Below, one piece after another: positions 1 to 6,755 of a DNA stretch of 10,229 bases. The notes under the pieces are model-generated. The model was not told where the DNA came from. It made no database searches and saw only the letters and a program-made list of their open reading frames with translations. The stretch lies in contig CALCCX010000487.1 in NCBI GenBank assembly GCA_937900165.1, forward strand, positions 1 through 10,229. Reading direction: 5' to 3'. This DNA comes from an uncultured Acidimicrobiia bacterium (GTDB taxonomy: Bacteria > Actinomycetota > Acidimicrobiia > Spongiisociales > Spongiisociaceae). Position 1 is the stretch's first letter. Every line of letters begins with the position of its first letter. The position numbers were made by a program, and so were the translations under genes.

Positions 1-142
1 GGCCGAGGTGAGGTGAGCTATTGTATGGGAAGGTGATTAGATGTGTGGTTGAGAAGTGACGTATATATGACAAGTAGACCTATGTATTAGTGAGTGGGTG
101 ACTTCAAGAAGAAGTAGAGAGTAGTTTTTTTGTTTTTTTTTT
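1..142. other. Sequencer noise beyond the library adapter (artefact)
   Basis: This stretch does not resemble the rest of the window. It is much poorer in C, full of short GT/GA-rich and TA-rich runs, and ends in a T-run (125-142, one G inside) directly abutting the Illumina P7 oligo. Read on the minus strand the order is insert, Read-2 adapter, index, P7 oligo, poly-A, noise, which is what a sequencer produces when a read runs off the end of a short library fragment. I infer it is not part of any genome and that nothing in it should be annotated. A natural low-complexity tail is very unlikely given the exact adapter next to it. Confidence 0.95.
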
Positions 143-208
143 CAAGCAGAAGACGGCATACGAGATATATCAGTGTGACTGGAGTTCAGACGTGTGCTCT
201 TCCGATCT
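143..208 (-). other. Untrimmed Illumina P7 / index / Read-2 adapter
   Basis: Bases 143-166 match the 24-base P7 flow-cell oligo (begins CAAGCAGAAGACGG, ends ACGAGAT). Bases 167-174 (ATATCAGT) sit where an 8-base index belongs. Bases 175-208 match the TruSeq Read-2 adapter exactly (begins GTGACTGGAGTTCAG, ends CTTCCGATCT). These are established library sequences. On the minus strand the adapter adds the well-known contaminant peptide IGRAHV to the end of the ABC ATPase frame, and in another frame the peptide KSTRLNSSH. Genuine insert starts at 209, so the true end of the contig is there. Confidence 0.99.
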
Positions 209-1868
209 GCTCGTCGTTCTGAAGCTTGGCCAGCAGGTTCAGAATCGCCGCCTGCACCGAAACGTCGAGGGCACTGGTGGGTTCGTCGCACACCACAATC
301 CGGGGATCTCCGGCGAAAGCTCGGGCAATCGCGACCCGCTGTTTTAGGCCACCTGAGAGCTGGCGCGGCCGCATGTCGAGGTGACGGGGCGATAGACGCA
401 TCGCCTCCGCGAGATCCTCTACCCGCTGGTCGGCCTCCGCCCCATCGACGCCGGTGAGCTTGGTGACCGTGCGTCGCAGAATACGGCGCACAGTCCACAT
501 CCGGTTGAGGGCGGAATCCGGGTTCTGGAACACCATCTGCATGGCCCGCACCGCCTCGGCGCGACGGTCGGCGACGGTTGGCTTCATGGCTTTGCCGTCG
601 AGGGTGATCTCGCCTCCCTCGTCGAGGGCATTAACCCCAATCAGGGTTTTGGCCAATGTGCTCTTACCCGAACCCGACTCGCCGACCAGGCCGAGAGTCT
701 CACCCTCGGAGAAACCGAGGTCCACGCTCACGAGGGCCGGGATATCCTCGCCCCTTTGCTTAAAGGTAGTCGAGACGCCGGTGAGCTCGATGATCGTCTT
801 GTCACCGACTCGACTCTCGATGGCGTGCTCCGGTGGTTTGGGCATATCGGCGATCCGGTCGCTGTGGTGACAGCGAGCCAGGTGCCCGCCTCCCAGGTCG
901 ACCATCGGAGGCGACTCGGTGCGACAGATGTCGTCGGCCAGCGAGCATCGGTCGACGTAGACGCAGGTGGGAAGTTCATCGCCGATCTGGGGAAGGTTGC
1001 CCGGAATGGTGAAAAGGGCACGATCGGTCTTGCGGAGGCCCTTGCGGGGGATGCTGTTGAGCAACCCGACGGTGTACGGGTGGTTGGGGTTGTCGAAGAC
1101 CTCGACAGCGTTCCCTTCTTCGACCACTTTGCCCGCATACATGACGCCGACCCGGTCACACATGGTGCGGATCACACCGAGGTTGTGGGCAATGAGGAGT
1201 ATCGCCGCGCCGATATCAGCCCGAAGCCCGCGGACGAGATCTAGCACTTCGGCCTCGACCGTGGCGTCGAGGCCGGTGGTTGGCTCATCGAGGACCAAAA
1301 GCTCCGGGTCGGAAGCCAGCGCCATGGCGATCACGACGCGCTGCAGCATTCCCCCCGAAAGCTGATAGGGGAATCGGTCGAGCACACTGCCGGGATCGCC
1401 GATGTGAACCTTCACAAGTGCTTCTCGCGCCTTGTCCTCGGCTGTGTTCTTGTCGTGGCCCAAGACGGTGAAACACTCGGTTACCTGCCGGCCGATGCGC
1501 AATGTCGGGTTCATCGCCGCCACCGGGTCCTGGTAGACCATCGAAGCATGTTGCGATCGCATACCACGAAGCTCACGTTCCGACATCGCGGTTACATCCT
1601 CGCCGGCAATGTGAACGGTACCTCCGGTGATGCGACCGTTCGATGGCAGGTAGCGCATGGCGGCATAGGCAGTTGTGCTCTTACCGCACCCCGACTCACC
1701 AACCAGGCCATACGCTTCGCCGGCACCGATGGTGAACGTGACGCCGCGGAGCACCTCTCGGGGTACGCCGCGAACGATGTAGGCGAGCTTGAGATCCTCG
1801 ACAACGAGTGCGTCTCGAGCCGGGGGACCGGCGCCGGAGTCTTGTGATGGTTCTGCGACGATTGTCAT
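209..1868 (-). CDS. Peptide-type ABC importer, fused double ATPase (DppD-DppF type), 3' end missing
   Basis: This cytoplasmic ATPase of a dipeptide/oligopeptide/nickel-family importer would power the two permeases encoded just upstream. Two complete-style ABC modules are fused. Module 1 has Walker A GESGCGKST (57-65), Q-loop YQDP (112-115), signature LSGGM (170-174), Walker B ending LDEP (193-196) and H-loop His228. It is followed by the oligopeptide C-terminal region with Cys302, 308, 315 and 333 (CX5CX6CX17C), the spacing associated with an iron-sulfur cluster in DppD-type proteins. Module 2 has Walker A GESGSGKST (396-404), FQNP (447-450), LSGGLKQ (504-510), and Walker B CDEP with SALD (527-535). 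Only about 553 residues are genuine. The last residues of the open frame (IGRAHV) are adapter, so the second H-loop and C-terminal region are missing. The ATG overlaps the permease stop by four bases (ATGA), implying translational coupling; a weak AGGGTG lies about 8 bases upstream. Family call is firm; substrate is unknown. Confidence 0.95.
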
Positions 1869-2803
1869 GCCTTGTTCACCCTATCGATAGTGTCGGCGAC
1901 CAGATTGACCGCGATGACGAGTGCAGCAATGGCGAGCGCCGGAAACACGGTGGGCCACCACTGGTTCGACTGAATAAGCACGAAAGTTTGGTTGATGTCG
2001 ACACCCCAGTCAGGAGTGGTCACGTCGCCGGACGCGATGCCCAGAAAAGCGAGTGTTGCCACGGTGAAAATGGCGTAACCGAGCCGTACAGTCAGCTCCA
2101 CCACAACCGTGCCGGTGATGTTGGGGTATATCTCCCGTGTCATGATGAAGAAACCGCCTTCACCTCTGAGTCGAGCTGACGTCACGTAGTCGAGTTCGGC
2201 CTCAGCGATCACCGCCGCGCGAATCGTTCTGGTGACCACTGGTGTGAACAACACCGCGATCACTGTGATGATCACAACGCGGGAGGTGCCCAGGGTGGTG
2301 GCCGCCAGCAGGGCGAGCAGGATAACGGGGATGGAAAGAAATCCTTCGATGATCCGACTGATGACATCATCGACTATCCCGCGATAGAAGCCTGTGACCA
2401 GGCCGAGCAATGTGCCCATTATGACGGCGAGGATCGCCGCGGACGGCGCGGTGAGGAGCACGCTCCTGGAACCCCAAATGACGCGGGAGTATACGTCTCG
2501 ACCGATCTGATCAGTGCCAAACCAGGCTTCGCTGCTCGGCGGCAGGCGGGCACCCAGAATACTGCCGTCGGCGAGGCGCACCGGATCGAGCGGATCGTAT
2601 CGAGCGATGACGTCGGCGAACAGGCCGCAAAAGATCCAAAAAGCGACAATAAGGGTGCCGATGACGAAGGCGGGGCTCCGATAGAGGAGCCGCAGCCGTT
2701 CCCTACGGGCCTGCCTGCGTTCGGCGGCCCGGTCGATTTCGGGTTCAACTGCTGCTGGCACGAGGTCGGTCTCCGGCCCGCCGCTTCCGTTGTCGTCGCT
2801 CAT
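1865..2803 (-). CDS. Peptide-type ABC importer permease, DppC/OppC family
   Basis: Inner-membrane channel subunit of 312 residues, the usual length for the family. A charged cytoplasmic N-terminus (residues 1-43, rich in Arg/Glu) leads into a first membrane helix at about 45-66. The OppC-family motif FGTDQIGRDVYSR follows at 95-107. Further hydrophobic segments lie near 115-140, 153-171, 175-198, 233-256 and 284-303. The cytoplasmic EAA-type coupling loop, which contacts the ATPase, is at about 202-228 and ends in REIYPN. The gene starts 10 bases after the preceding permease stops, with a modest AAGG ribosome site, and its stop overlaps the ATPase start. It is therefore in one transcript with both. 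Membrane topology is read by eye from hydrophobicity. The binding-protein family and gene order support peptide-like substrates, but this subunit does not define the ligand. Confidence 0.95.
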   Translation of the reverse strand: MSDDNGSGGPETDLVPAAVEPEIDRAAERRQARRERLRLLYRSPAFVIGTLIVAFWIFCGLFADVIARYDPLDPVRLADGSILGARLPPSSEAWFGTDQIGRDVYSRVIWGSRSVLLTAPSAAILAVIMGTLLGLVTGFYRGIVDDVISRIIEGFLSIPVILLALLAATTLGTSRVVIITVIAVLFTPVVTRTIRAAVIAEAELDYVTSARLRGEGGFFIMTREIYPNITGTVVVELTVRLGYAIFTVATLAFLGIASGDVTTPDWGVDINQTFVLIQSNQWWPTVFPALAIAALVIAVNLVADTIDRVNKA

Positions 2804-2813
2804 GTCAAGCCCT

Positions 2814-3767
2814 TCATCCCTTGATATCGAGTCGGGCCCGGGGGTTCATCCAGGCAATGGTGATGTCGGCGGCGAGGGTTGCGATCATGAAGATGATGGC
2901 AACCGTGATTATGCCCGCCTGAAGGATGGCCAGATCCTGCTTCTGAGCAGCACCCAGGATCAGATTTCCCAGACCCTTATAGTTGAAGAGGACCTCGAGG
3001 GCGACCAGGCCGCCGAAGAGATAGCCGATCTGGGTGCCGATCACGGCCACGGTCGGCTGGAGTGAGTTGCGCAGGATGTGCCCGCTCACGACCTTGCGAT
3101 TACTGAGTCCTTTCATGTACGCCGTGCGGGTGTAGTCGGCCTCGATGGCTTCGATCGACCCCGCTCGGGCAACTCGGGCGATGTAGCCGAAATACACCAA
3201 CAGGATCGCCAGCGCCGGGAGCATGAGGTAGTTGAGCTGTGTCAACAGACTGGACCCGTCTGGCGCGTCGGCAATGGCCGGGAACCACCCGAGTCGGATG
3301 CCGACGAAATACTGCAACATGATTCCCGAGACGAACTCAGGAATCGCCGCACTGGATACTCCTACCGTGACAATTGACCGGTCTATCAGCGTGTCTTTCT
3401 TACGCGCGGCATAGACCCCAGCGGCGATGCTGATGGGAATTGTCATTGCAAGAGCGAAGGCAACGAGCAGAGCCGAGCGACCTAACGCCGGAATTATCAA
3501 ACCGCGTACGGGTGTGTCTAGCTCGTAGGAGACGCCGAAGTCGAATGTGGCTGTGTCAACCAGCAGTCTCCCAAACTGCGTGAACATGGGGTCGTCAGAC
3601 CCGATCCGGTCCCGAATCAGCTGATACGTCTCTTCGGAGGCGAAGGGACCGGCGATGGTGCGGGCCGGATCGCTGGGGAACACGCCGGTGAGCAGGAACA
3701 CGATGACGATCAGGATGAACAGTGTCACCAGCGACAGCGCCAGTCGTCTGAGAATGAATCGTCCCAT
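2814..3767 (-). CDS. Peptide-type ABC importer permease, DppB/OppB family
   Basis: First permease of the importer, 317 residues, normal for the family. The N-terminus MGRFILRRLALSLVTLF is typical of DppB-like proteins (short basic start, then a helix at about 9-30). A periplasmic or external segment (31-95) carries the family's partly conserved SDPA and DFGVSY stretches. Further helices lie at about 98-120, 131-153, 178-199, 240-262 and 281-303. The EAA coupling loop spans about 207-236, from EAIEADY to HILRNSL. The start at 3767 is the one giving the canonical N-terminus, although the sequence before it (CTGGGATAA) is a poor ribosome site. Expression may therefore rely on readthrough from the binding-protein gene 94 bases upstream. 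It should pair with the adjacent DppC-type permease as a heterodimer. Confidence 0.95.
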   Translation of the reverse strand: MGRFILRRLALSLVTLFILIVIVFLLTGVFPSDPARTIAGPFASEETYQLIRDRIGSDDPMFTQFGRLLVDTATFDFGVSYELDTPVRGLIIPALGRSALLVAFALAMTIPISIAAGVYAARKKDTLIDRSIVTVGVSSAAIPEFVSGIMLQYFVGIRLGWFPAIADAPDGSSLLTQLNYLMLPALAILLVYFGYIARVARAGSIEAIEADYTRTAYMKGLSNRKVVSGHILRNSLQPTVAVIGTQIGYLFGGLVALEVLFNYKGLGNLILGAAQKQDLAILQAGIITVAIIFMIATLAADITIAWMNPRARLDIKG

Positions 3768-3810
3768 TTATCCCAGCAACGTAGAGATGCTCTTCACCCT
3801 TCTTGTCAAT

Positions 3811-3846
3811 CGCCACGGGGACCGGGCCGCCCGCATCCCCATGGCG
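3811..3846 (-). promoter_or_regulatory. Intercistronic stem-loop between binding-protein and permease genes
   Basis: Arms at 3811-3821 (CGCCACGGGGA) and 3836-3846 (TCCCCATGGCG) pair over 11 positions with one G-U wobble in the minus-strand RNA. The 14-base loop contains a nested CGGG/CCCG hairpin (3823-3826 with 3830-3833). The structure starts 15 bases after the binding-protein stop codon (3862-3864) and is not followed by a T-run on the minus strand, so it is not a classical intrinsic terminator. Such structures after binding-protein genes commonly slow 3' decay or partly terminate, giving more binding protein than permease. That role here is inference; the pairing is directly visible. Confidence 0.7.
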
Positions 3847-3861
3847 CTGACTTGATCCGAC

Positions 3862-5577
3862 CTAGCCGCTCAGAGAGGCTCCGTTCACAATGATGTGACC
3901 CAACGGGGTGAAGACTATCCCCTCGACACCTGCCCTTGTTGCCGACAGGTAGTCGAAGAAGTACGGGTAGATAGCCGGCACGTTGTCCCAGAGATGCTTT
4001 TGGATCGATCCGATGGCCGTCTTCTGACCCTGAACATCAATCGCGCTCTGATAGTCCTTCACCAGAGCGTCGAAGTCGGCATTGGCATATACCGACGAGT
4101 TCCACACACCGTTGGTCTCCAGTGCCGAAGTGAGATACACGTCCGGTGTCGGGCGATGACCGTAGTCGACGATCCCGAACTCACTGGAATTGAAGCACGG
4201 TGGCTCACCTTCAGCGCTCTCAGGACACCAGCTGTCTCCATAGAACGTGGCCTGGGGATGCTGATTGACTGCAAGGTCGAAGCCGGCGTCTGCTGCGTTG
4301 CGCTGGATGATCGCTGCCAGGTCCGGAATCTCCTGAAGGTCGCCGTGATTGATCGCGCTGGAGAGGCCGTCAGGGAATCCGGCCTCGGACAACAAGGCGC
4401 GGGCCCCGTCGATATCGCGGGTCCGCTGTGGCACCGCGTCGGGGTCGTAGAACGGCAGGCTCTTGACGATCGGATGGTCGTTTGCGATCCGGGCTTTCCC
4501 TCCATACAGCAGCGTCACCATCTCCTCACGGTCGATCGAGAGGGCCATCGCTTGGCGCACCCGAGGGTCAGCACCGCTGAACTGGCCCTGAGCAGTGTTG
4601 AACCACACCTGACGGTGGGTTGCCGCCTCGGTCTGGGTCACAACAAAATCGGGATTATCGAGGAGTCCCTCGCCGCCGATCACCGAGAACTGCTGGATGG
4701 CGTCGACTGCGCCGTCCTGAAGTGCAATGACCATGGTATCGGTAGATTCGAACTGCTGAAGCTCGACCGAATCGAGAAACACGTCGCCGCCCCACCAGTT
4801 CGGGTTGGGTGAGTATTTCACGGTCTGACTCTCGACATAGCTGTCGAGGATCCACGCCCCGGTCCCGGCCGGTCGGCCGTCCAAAGTGGTCCCGACCTCG
4901 TAATCGGCAGGTGTGATCAACGACTGGGCATTGAACGTCGACACCAGCACCGGGAAGTTCCCGTTGGGACTCACCAGGGTGATGACAGCCACCGCCGGAT
5001 CCGACGCGTCGGTCGACCCTTCGGCGACCACACTGCCAAGACCGGCATTGTTGGCGGCGGCCATACGATCCATTGTCGCCGCCACATCGGCCGACGTGAA
5101 GTCCGAACCGTCCTGCCACTTGACACCCTGACGAAGCTGGAAGGTCCACACGTCGCCTACCTCGTTGGTTTCCCAACTTGTGGCCAGACCTGTATCACCA
5201 AGGGTCACCCCGTCATCGGAGACGGCAACCAGATACTCGAAACTCTGCGCCAGCACGCTATAGGTGCCTAGGTCCAACATGTTGACCGGATCGAGCGGGC
5301 TAGACGGAGTCTGGATGGCGATAACTATCGAACCGCCCGCGACCGGAGCCACCGTAGTCGCAGTCGCCGCCGCCGCCCCGGCCGCTGTTGTCGTGGTGAC
5401 AGCAGCCTCGCCACTCGCCGCGATGACCACTGACATGAACGGTAAACCAAGCCCCAGGATGGCTCCCCGTCGCAGAAAATCGCGGCGGCTTATCTTCCCC
5501 CCGGCGTAATGCTCAATGAGATCCAACTCGACAGGATTCGCTGAGCGGCGAGCCCAATCAAAACTTTTCCAATCCAT
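3862..5577 (-). CDS. Tat-exported extracellular solute-binding protein, family 5 (DppA/OppA type)
   Basis: Ligand-binding component of the importer, acting outside the membrane. With the start at 5577 it has 571 residues. A long polar N-region (1-29) leads into the twin-arginine motif SRRDFLRR (30-37) and a hydrophobic stretch (38-54), so export should be by the Tat route in folded form. There is no lipobox cysteine, so it is not an obvious lipoprotein. A Thr/Ala-rich linker (about 58-80) precedes the binding domain. The family 5 signature WTFQLRQGVKWQDGSDF-TSADVAATMDR lies at about 144-171. Two cysteines bracketing a short loop (WCPES...PPCF, in the second half) could form a disulfide. An earlier ATG at 5619 would add 14 residues, but it has no ribosome site. 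The ATG at 5577 has AGGA (5587-5590) nine bases upstream, so I prefer it. The ligand is probably a peptide or peptide-like compound, but family 5 also binds opines, sugars and nickel. Confidence 0.93.
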   Translation of the reverse strand: MDWKSFDWARRSANPVELDLIEHYAGGKISRRDFLRRGAILGLGLPFMSVVIAASGEAAVTTTTAAGAAAATATTVAPVAGGSIVIAIQTPSSPLDPVNMLDLGTYSVLAQSFEYLVAVSDDGVTLGDTGLATSWETNEVGDVWTFQLRQGVKWQDGSDFTSADVAATMDRMAAANNAGLGSVVAEGSTDASDPAVAVITLVSPNGNFPVLVSTFNAQSLITPADYEVGTTLDGRPAGTGAWILDSYVESQTVKYSPNPNWWGGDVFLDSVELQQFESTDTMVIALQDGAVDAIQQFSVIGGEGLLDNPDFVVTQTEAATHRQVWFNTAQGQFSGADPRVRQAMALSIDREEMVTLLYGGKARIANDHPIVKSLPFYDPDAVPQRTRDIDGARALLSEAGFPDGLSSAINHGDLQEIPDLAAIIQRNAADAGFDLAVNQHPQATFYGDSWCPESAEGEPPCFNSSEFGIVDYGHRPTPDVYLTSALETNGVWNSSVYANADFDALVKDYQSAIDVQGQKTAIGSIQKHLWDNVPAIYPYFFDYLSATRAGVEGIVFTPLGHIIVNGASLSG

Positions 5578-5583
5578 GCTGCC

Positions 5584-5593
5584 ACTTCCTCTT
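5584..5593 (-). promoter_or_regulatory. Ribosome binding site of the solute-binding protein gene
   Basis: On the minus strand this reads AAGAGGAAGT, with AGGA nine bases before the ATG at 5575-5577. It decides between two in-frame starts: the alternative ATG at 5619 is preceded only by GGCAAGACG, with no convincing Shine-Dalgarno match. The shorter product also places the twin-arginine motif at residues 30-37, a more ordinary position. Confidence 0.75.
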
Positions 5594-5667
5594 GGTCCAG
5601 GGTGACGGAGAGTCGACATCGTCTTGCCCGCGCGAACGAGATCGATGGCAACAACTCCCCGGAGGAA

Positions 5668-5696
5668 AACGTAGTCTGTTCGCTAGAGCGAAGCAA
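5668..5696 (-). promoter_or_regulatory. Weak candidate promoter of the importer operon
   Basis: On the minus strand TTGCTT (5691-5696) and TACGTT (5668-5673) are separated by 17 bases, the spacing of a housekeeping sigma promoter, about 90 bases upstream of the binding-protein start. Both boxes match the consensus only partly, and such matches arise by chance. The 14-base palindrome 5679-5692 falls mostly inside the spacer. Position and spacing are seen; function is inference. Confidence 0.2.
5679..5692. repeat. Short perfect palindrome TTCGCT-AG-AGCGAA
   Basis: Six-base perfect arms separated by two bases, 102 bases upstream of the binding-protein start. A palindrome this compact suits a dimeric regulator better than an RNA hairpin. 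It lies within the spacer of the weak candidate promoter. It could be chance. Confidence 0.4.
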
Positions 5697-5701
5697 CTGA
5701 G

Positions 5702-5730
5702 TGTCGCGATCGAGTGGGATGATCGCGACA
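5702..5730. promoter_or_regulatory. Perfect inverted repeat, candidate operator upstream of the importer operon
   Basis: TGTCGCGATC (5702-5711) and GATCGCGACA (5721-5730) are exact reverse complements, with a 9-base spacer. The centre-to-centre spacing of the arms is 19 bases, close to two helical turns, as for a dimeric regulator. Two related half-sites in the same orientation as the left arm follow: GACCGCGATC (5732-5741) and GACCGCGATG (5787-5796). The left arm and the first of these start exactly 30 bases apart. There is no T-run on either strand, so a terminator is unlikely. Binding by a regulator is inference, and no regulator gene is in the window. Confidence 0.5.
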
Positions 5731-6150
5731 AGACCGCGATCTCTGGCGAGAAGACTGTCTCGGATCTCACCGTGGGGGATACCCTGGACCGCGATGTGGT
5801 ACCAACCGCAGCGCGGTACACAACCGGGGAGAATGGCTGGCGAGCGGCCATGCCAAACCCGGAAAGGAATCGTGCCGAGCGCTTCCGGGCGTGGATCACA
5901 GAAGACCTCCTCCCAACCTGTAGTCCTGCCCCAAGCCCGGGCGCCCAGCCCTCGAGAAGCGCCCTGGGATGTTCGCGCAGGAATCCGCCCGCCTGGCCAC
6001 TGCTCTGGAGCGTCGCCACCCCGAGGACGAGTGCTAGAGCTGGCGCGCCAACGGTCACTCGGTCGGATAGGTGCGCCGCCGAGCGCATTCGTGCCGATTC
6101 TGCACACGTGCGAGCCTTGGCGATATGACGCACGTTCCGGTGATCGCCTG

Positions 6151-6339
6151 CTACAGCGGGTGCCCGCTGATTGGCCTTCGCGAAGTAAAGGCCAACGCCG
6201 TGATGTGGGCGGCGGTGGCCGCCGTGAAGTGACCGGTGTGTCTCCGGCACCTGATGCAGTGGCAATTGATGACGTGTCGCAGCGGACCGTCGGCCCGGTA
6301 GGTCAAGGCGTTGCACAGGCAAGACCCGGTTTGGCTCAC
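6151..6339 (-). pseudogene. Truncated GFA-family (CENP-V/formaldehyde-activating) zinc protein, N-terminal fragment
   Basis: The 62-residue frame begins like GFA-family proteins. It has GSCLCNALTY (Cys7, Cys9), then a CHCIRCRRHTGHF stretch (Cys26, Cys28, Cys31), which are the CxC and CHCxxC zinc ligands of that fold. It next reads TAATAA, where intact homologues also have a small-residue run. Intact proteins are about 130-150 residues and carry a second cysteine pair (CxxCG) in the C-terminal half. Here the homology stops after about residue 48 and a TAG follows. I found no continuation in any minus-strand frame down to 5620. The start codon would be GTG with no visible ribosome site; the frame stays open upstream to a stop at 6382-6384 with no ATG. 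Best explained as a remnant, although expression of a small zinc-binding peptide cannot be excluded. Confidence 0.72.
6154..6169. repeat. Compact palindrome CAGCGGG-TG-CCCGCTG at the end of the GFA fragment
   Basis: Seven-base perfect arms around a two-base centre, ending flush against the stop codon (6151-6153) of the truncated GFA frame and overlapping its last five codons. It lies near the point where similarity to GFA proteins is lost. It could mark a rearrangement junction or be chance in GC-rich DNA. Confidence 0.4.
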
Positions 6340-6437
6340 GTCGAGTGACGAGCCACATGAAGAACGGCCCCCCGGGGGAAACTAGTCGGGTGCGCTCACC
6401 GCTTTCCGGTCAAACTCCGGCCTAGACGGCACCTGTC

Positions 6438-6755
6438 ATGCATGTCAAGCCGAGACTGAACACGGATTCCCTGGTCAGCACTGCGCTGACGACCACCTCC
6501 GCCGAGCGGACCAAGCCGCTGGTAGCCGCCTTGGGCGCGAAGGGGGTAGACGCCAAGTCCACCTGGCGCACGACGGAGAACAAGACGGCCAAGGCGATCA
6601 TGGACACGATGGTCGAGCTGGAGATTGACCTCCTCGTCATCGGAAGCCACGGACAGGGAAGGTTCGAGGGACTGTTGGGCTCCACCGGGACCAAGCTGGT
6701 TCGCCACGCCCCGGCATCTGTGCTCGTGTTGCGGGAACCCAACAGCAAGGCCTGA
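6438..6755 (+). pseudogene. Universal stress protein (UspA fold), C-terminal fragment
   Basis: The only gene-like frame on the plus strand, 105 residues. Residues 49-100 match the C-terminal half of the Usp domain: a helix AKAIMDTMVELEID, the strand LLVIGSHGQG, then the LLGSTGTKLVRHAPASVLVLRE block typical of Usp proteins. Residues about 20-48 resemble the middle of the domain. The N-terminal strand and loop (usually IVVGTDGS-like, with the nucleotide-contacting Asp) are absent. A stop codon at 6423-6425 blocks the frame, and no ribosome site precedes the ATG. The nucleotide motif G-x2-G-x9-G-S/T has only eight residues between Gly72 and Gly81. Usual length is about 140 residues. I read it as a 5'-truncated remnant, or less likely a shortened functional Usp. 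It runs convergently towards the MFS gene. Confidence 0.68.

Larger units (their letters stand above)
5578..6150. other. Long intergenic region without a convincing gene
   Basis: This 573-base stretch lies between the binding-protein start and the end of the GFA fragment. Open frames exist on both strands, but their products are rich in Arg, Ser and Pro. They show no recognisable domain, overlap one another and lack ribosome sites, as expected for random open frames in GC-rich DNA. What it does hold is inverted repeats: 5679-5692, 5702-5730 and a weaker GGGCGC/GCGCCC pair at 5939-5944 and 5959-5964. The part next to the binding-protein gene must carry the promoter of the importer operon. The rest may be eroded remains of genes, since fragments of two genes follow immediately to the right. 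Confidence 0.6.

Noticed and set aside
142..498. Minus-strand open frame of 118 residues at the left end
   Set aside because: Its C-terminus (KSTRLNSSH and beyond) is translated Illumina adapter and the rest is the complement-side shadow of the ABC ATPase in another frame.
454..1847. Several plus-strand open frames of 130-160 residues
   Set aside because: They lie antisense to the ABC ATPase, whose motifs are unmistakable. Long antisense frames are expected in GC-rich genes.
3811..3846. Intrinsic terminator after the binding-protein gene
   Set aside because: The stem is strong but the minus strand continues ATTGACAAGAAGG with no T-run, so I call it a regulatory or stabilising stem-loop instead.
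3895..4812. Plus-strand open frame of 305 residues
   Set aside because: Entirely antisense to the solute-binding protein gene. Composition and lack of any domain mark it as a shadow.
5490..6358. Overlapping minus- and plus-strand open frames of 178-266 residues in the intergenic region
   Set aside because: None shows a recognisable motif, they contradict each other and overlap the binding-protein start or GFA fragment, and none has a ribosome site. The minus-strand 266-residue frame reads the GFA region out of frame.
6368..6378. CCCCCCGGGGG run as a regulatory palindrome
   Set aside because: A short homopolymeric C/G run easily arises by chance in GC-rich DNA and has no spacer or flanking features to support a function.
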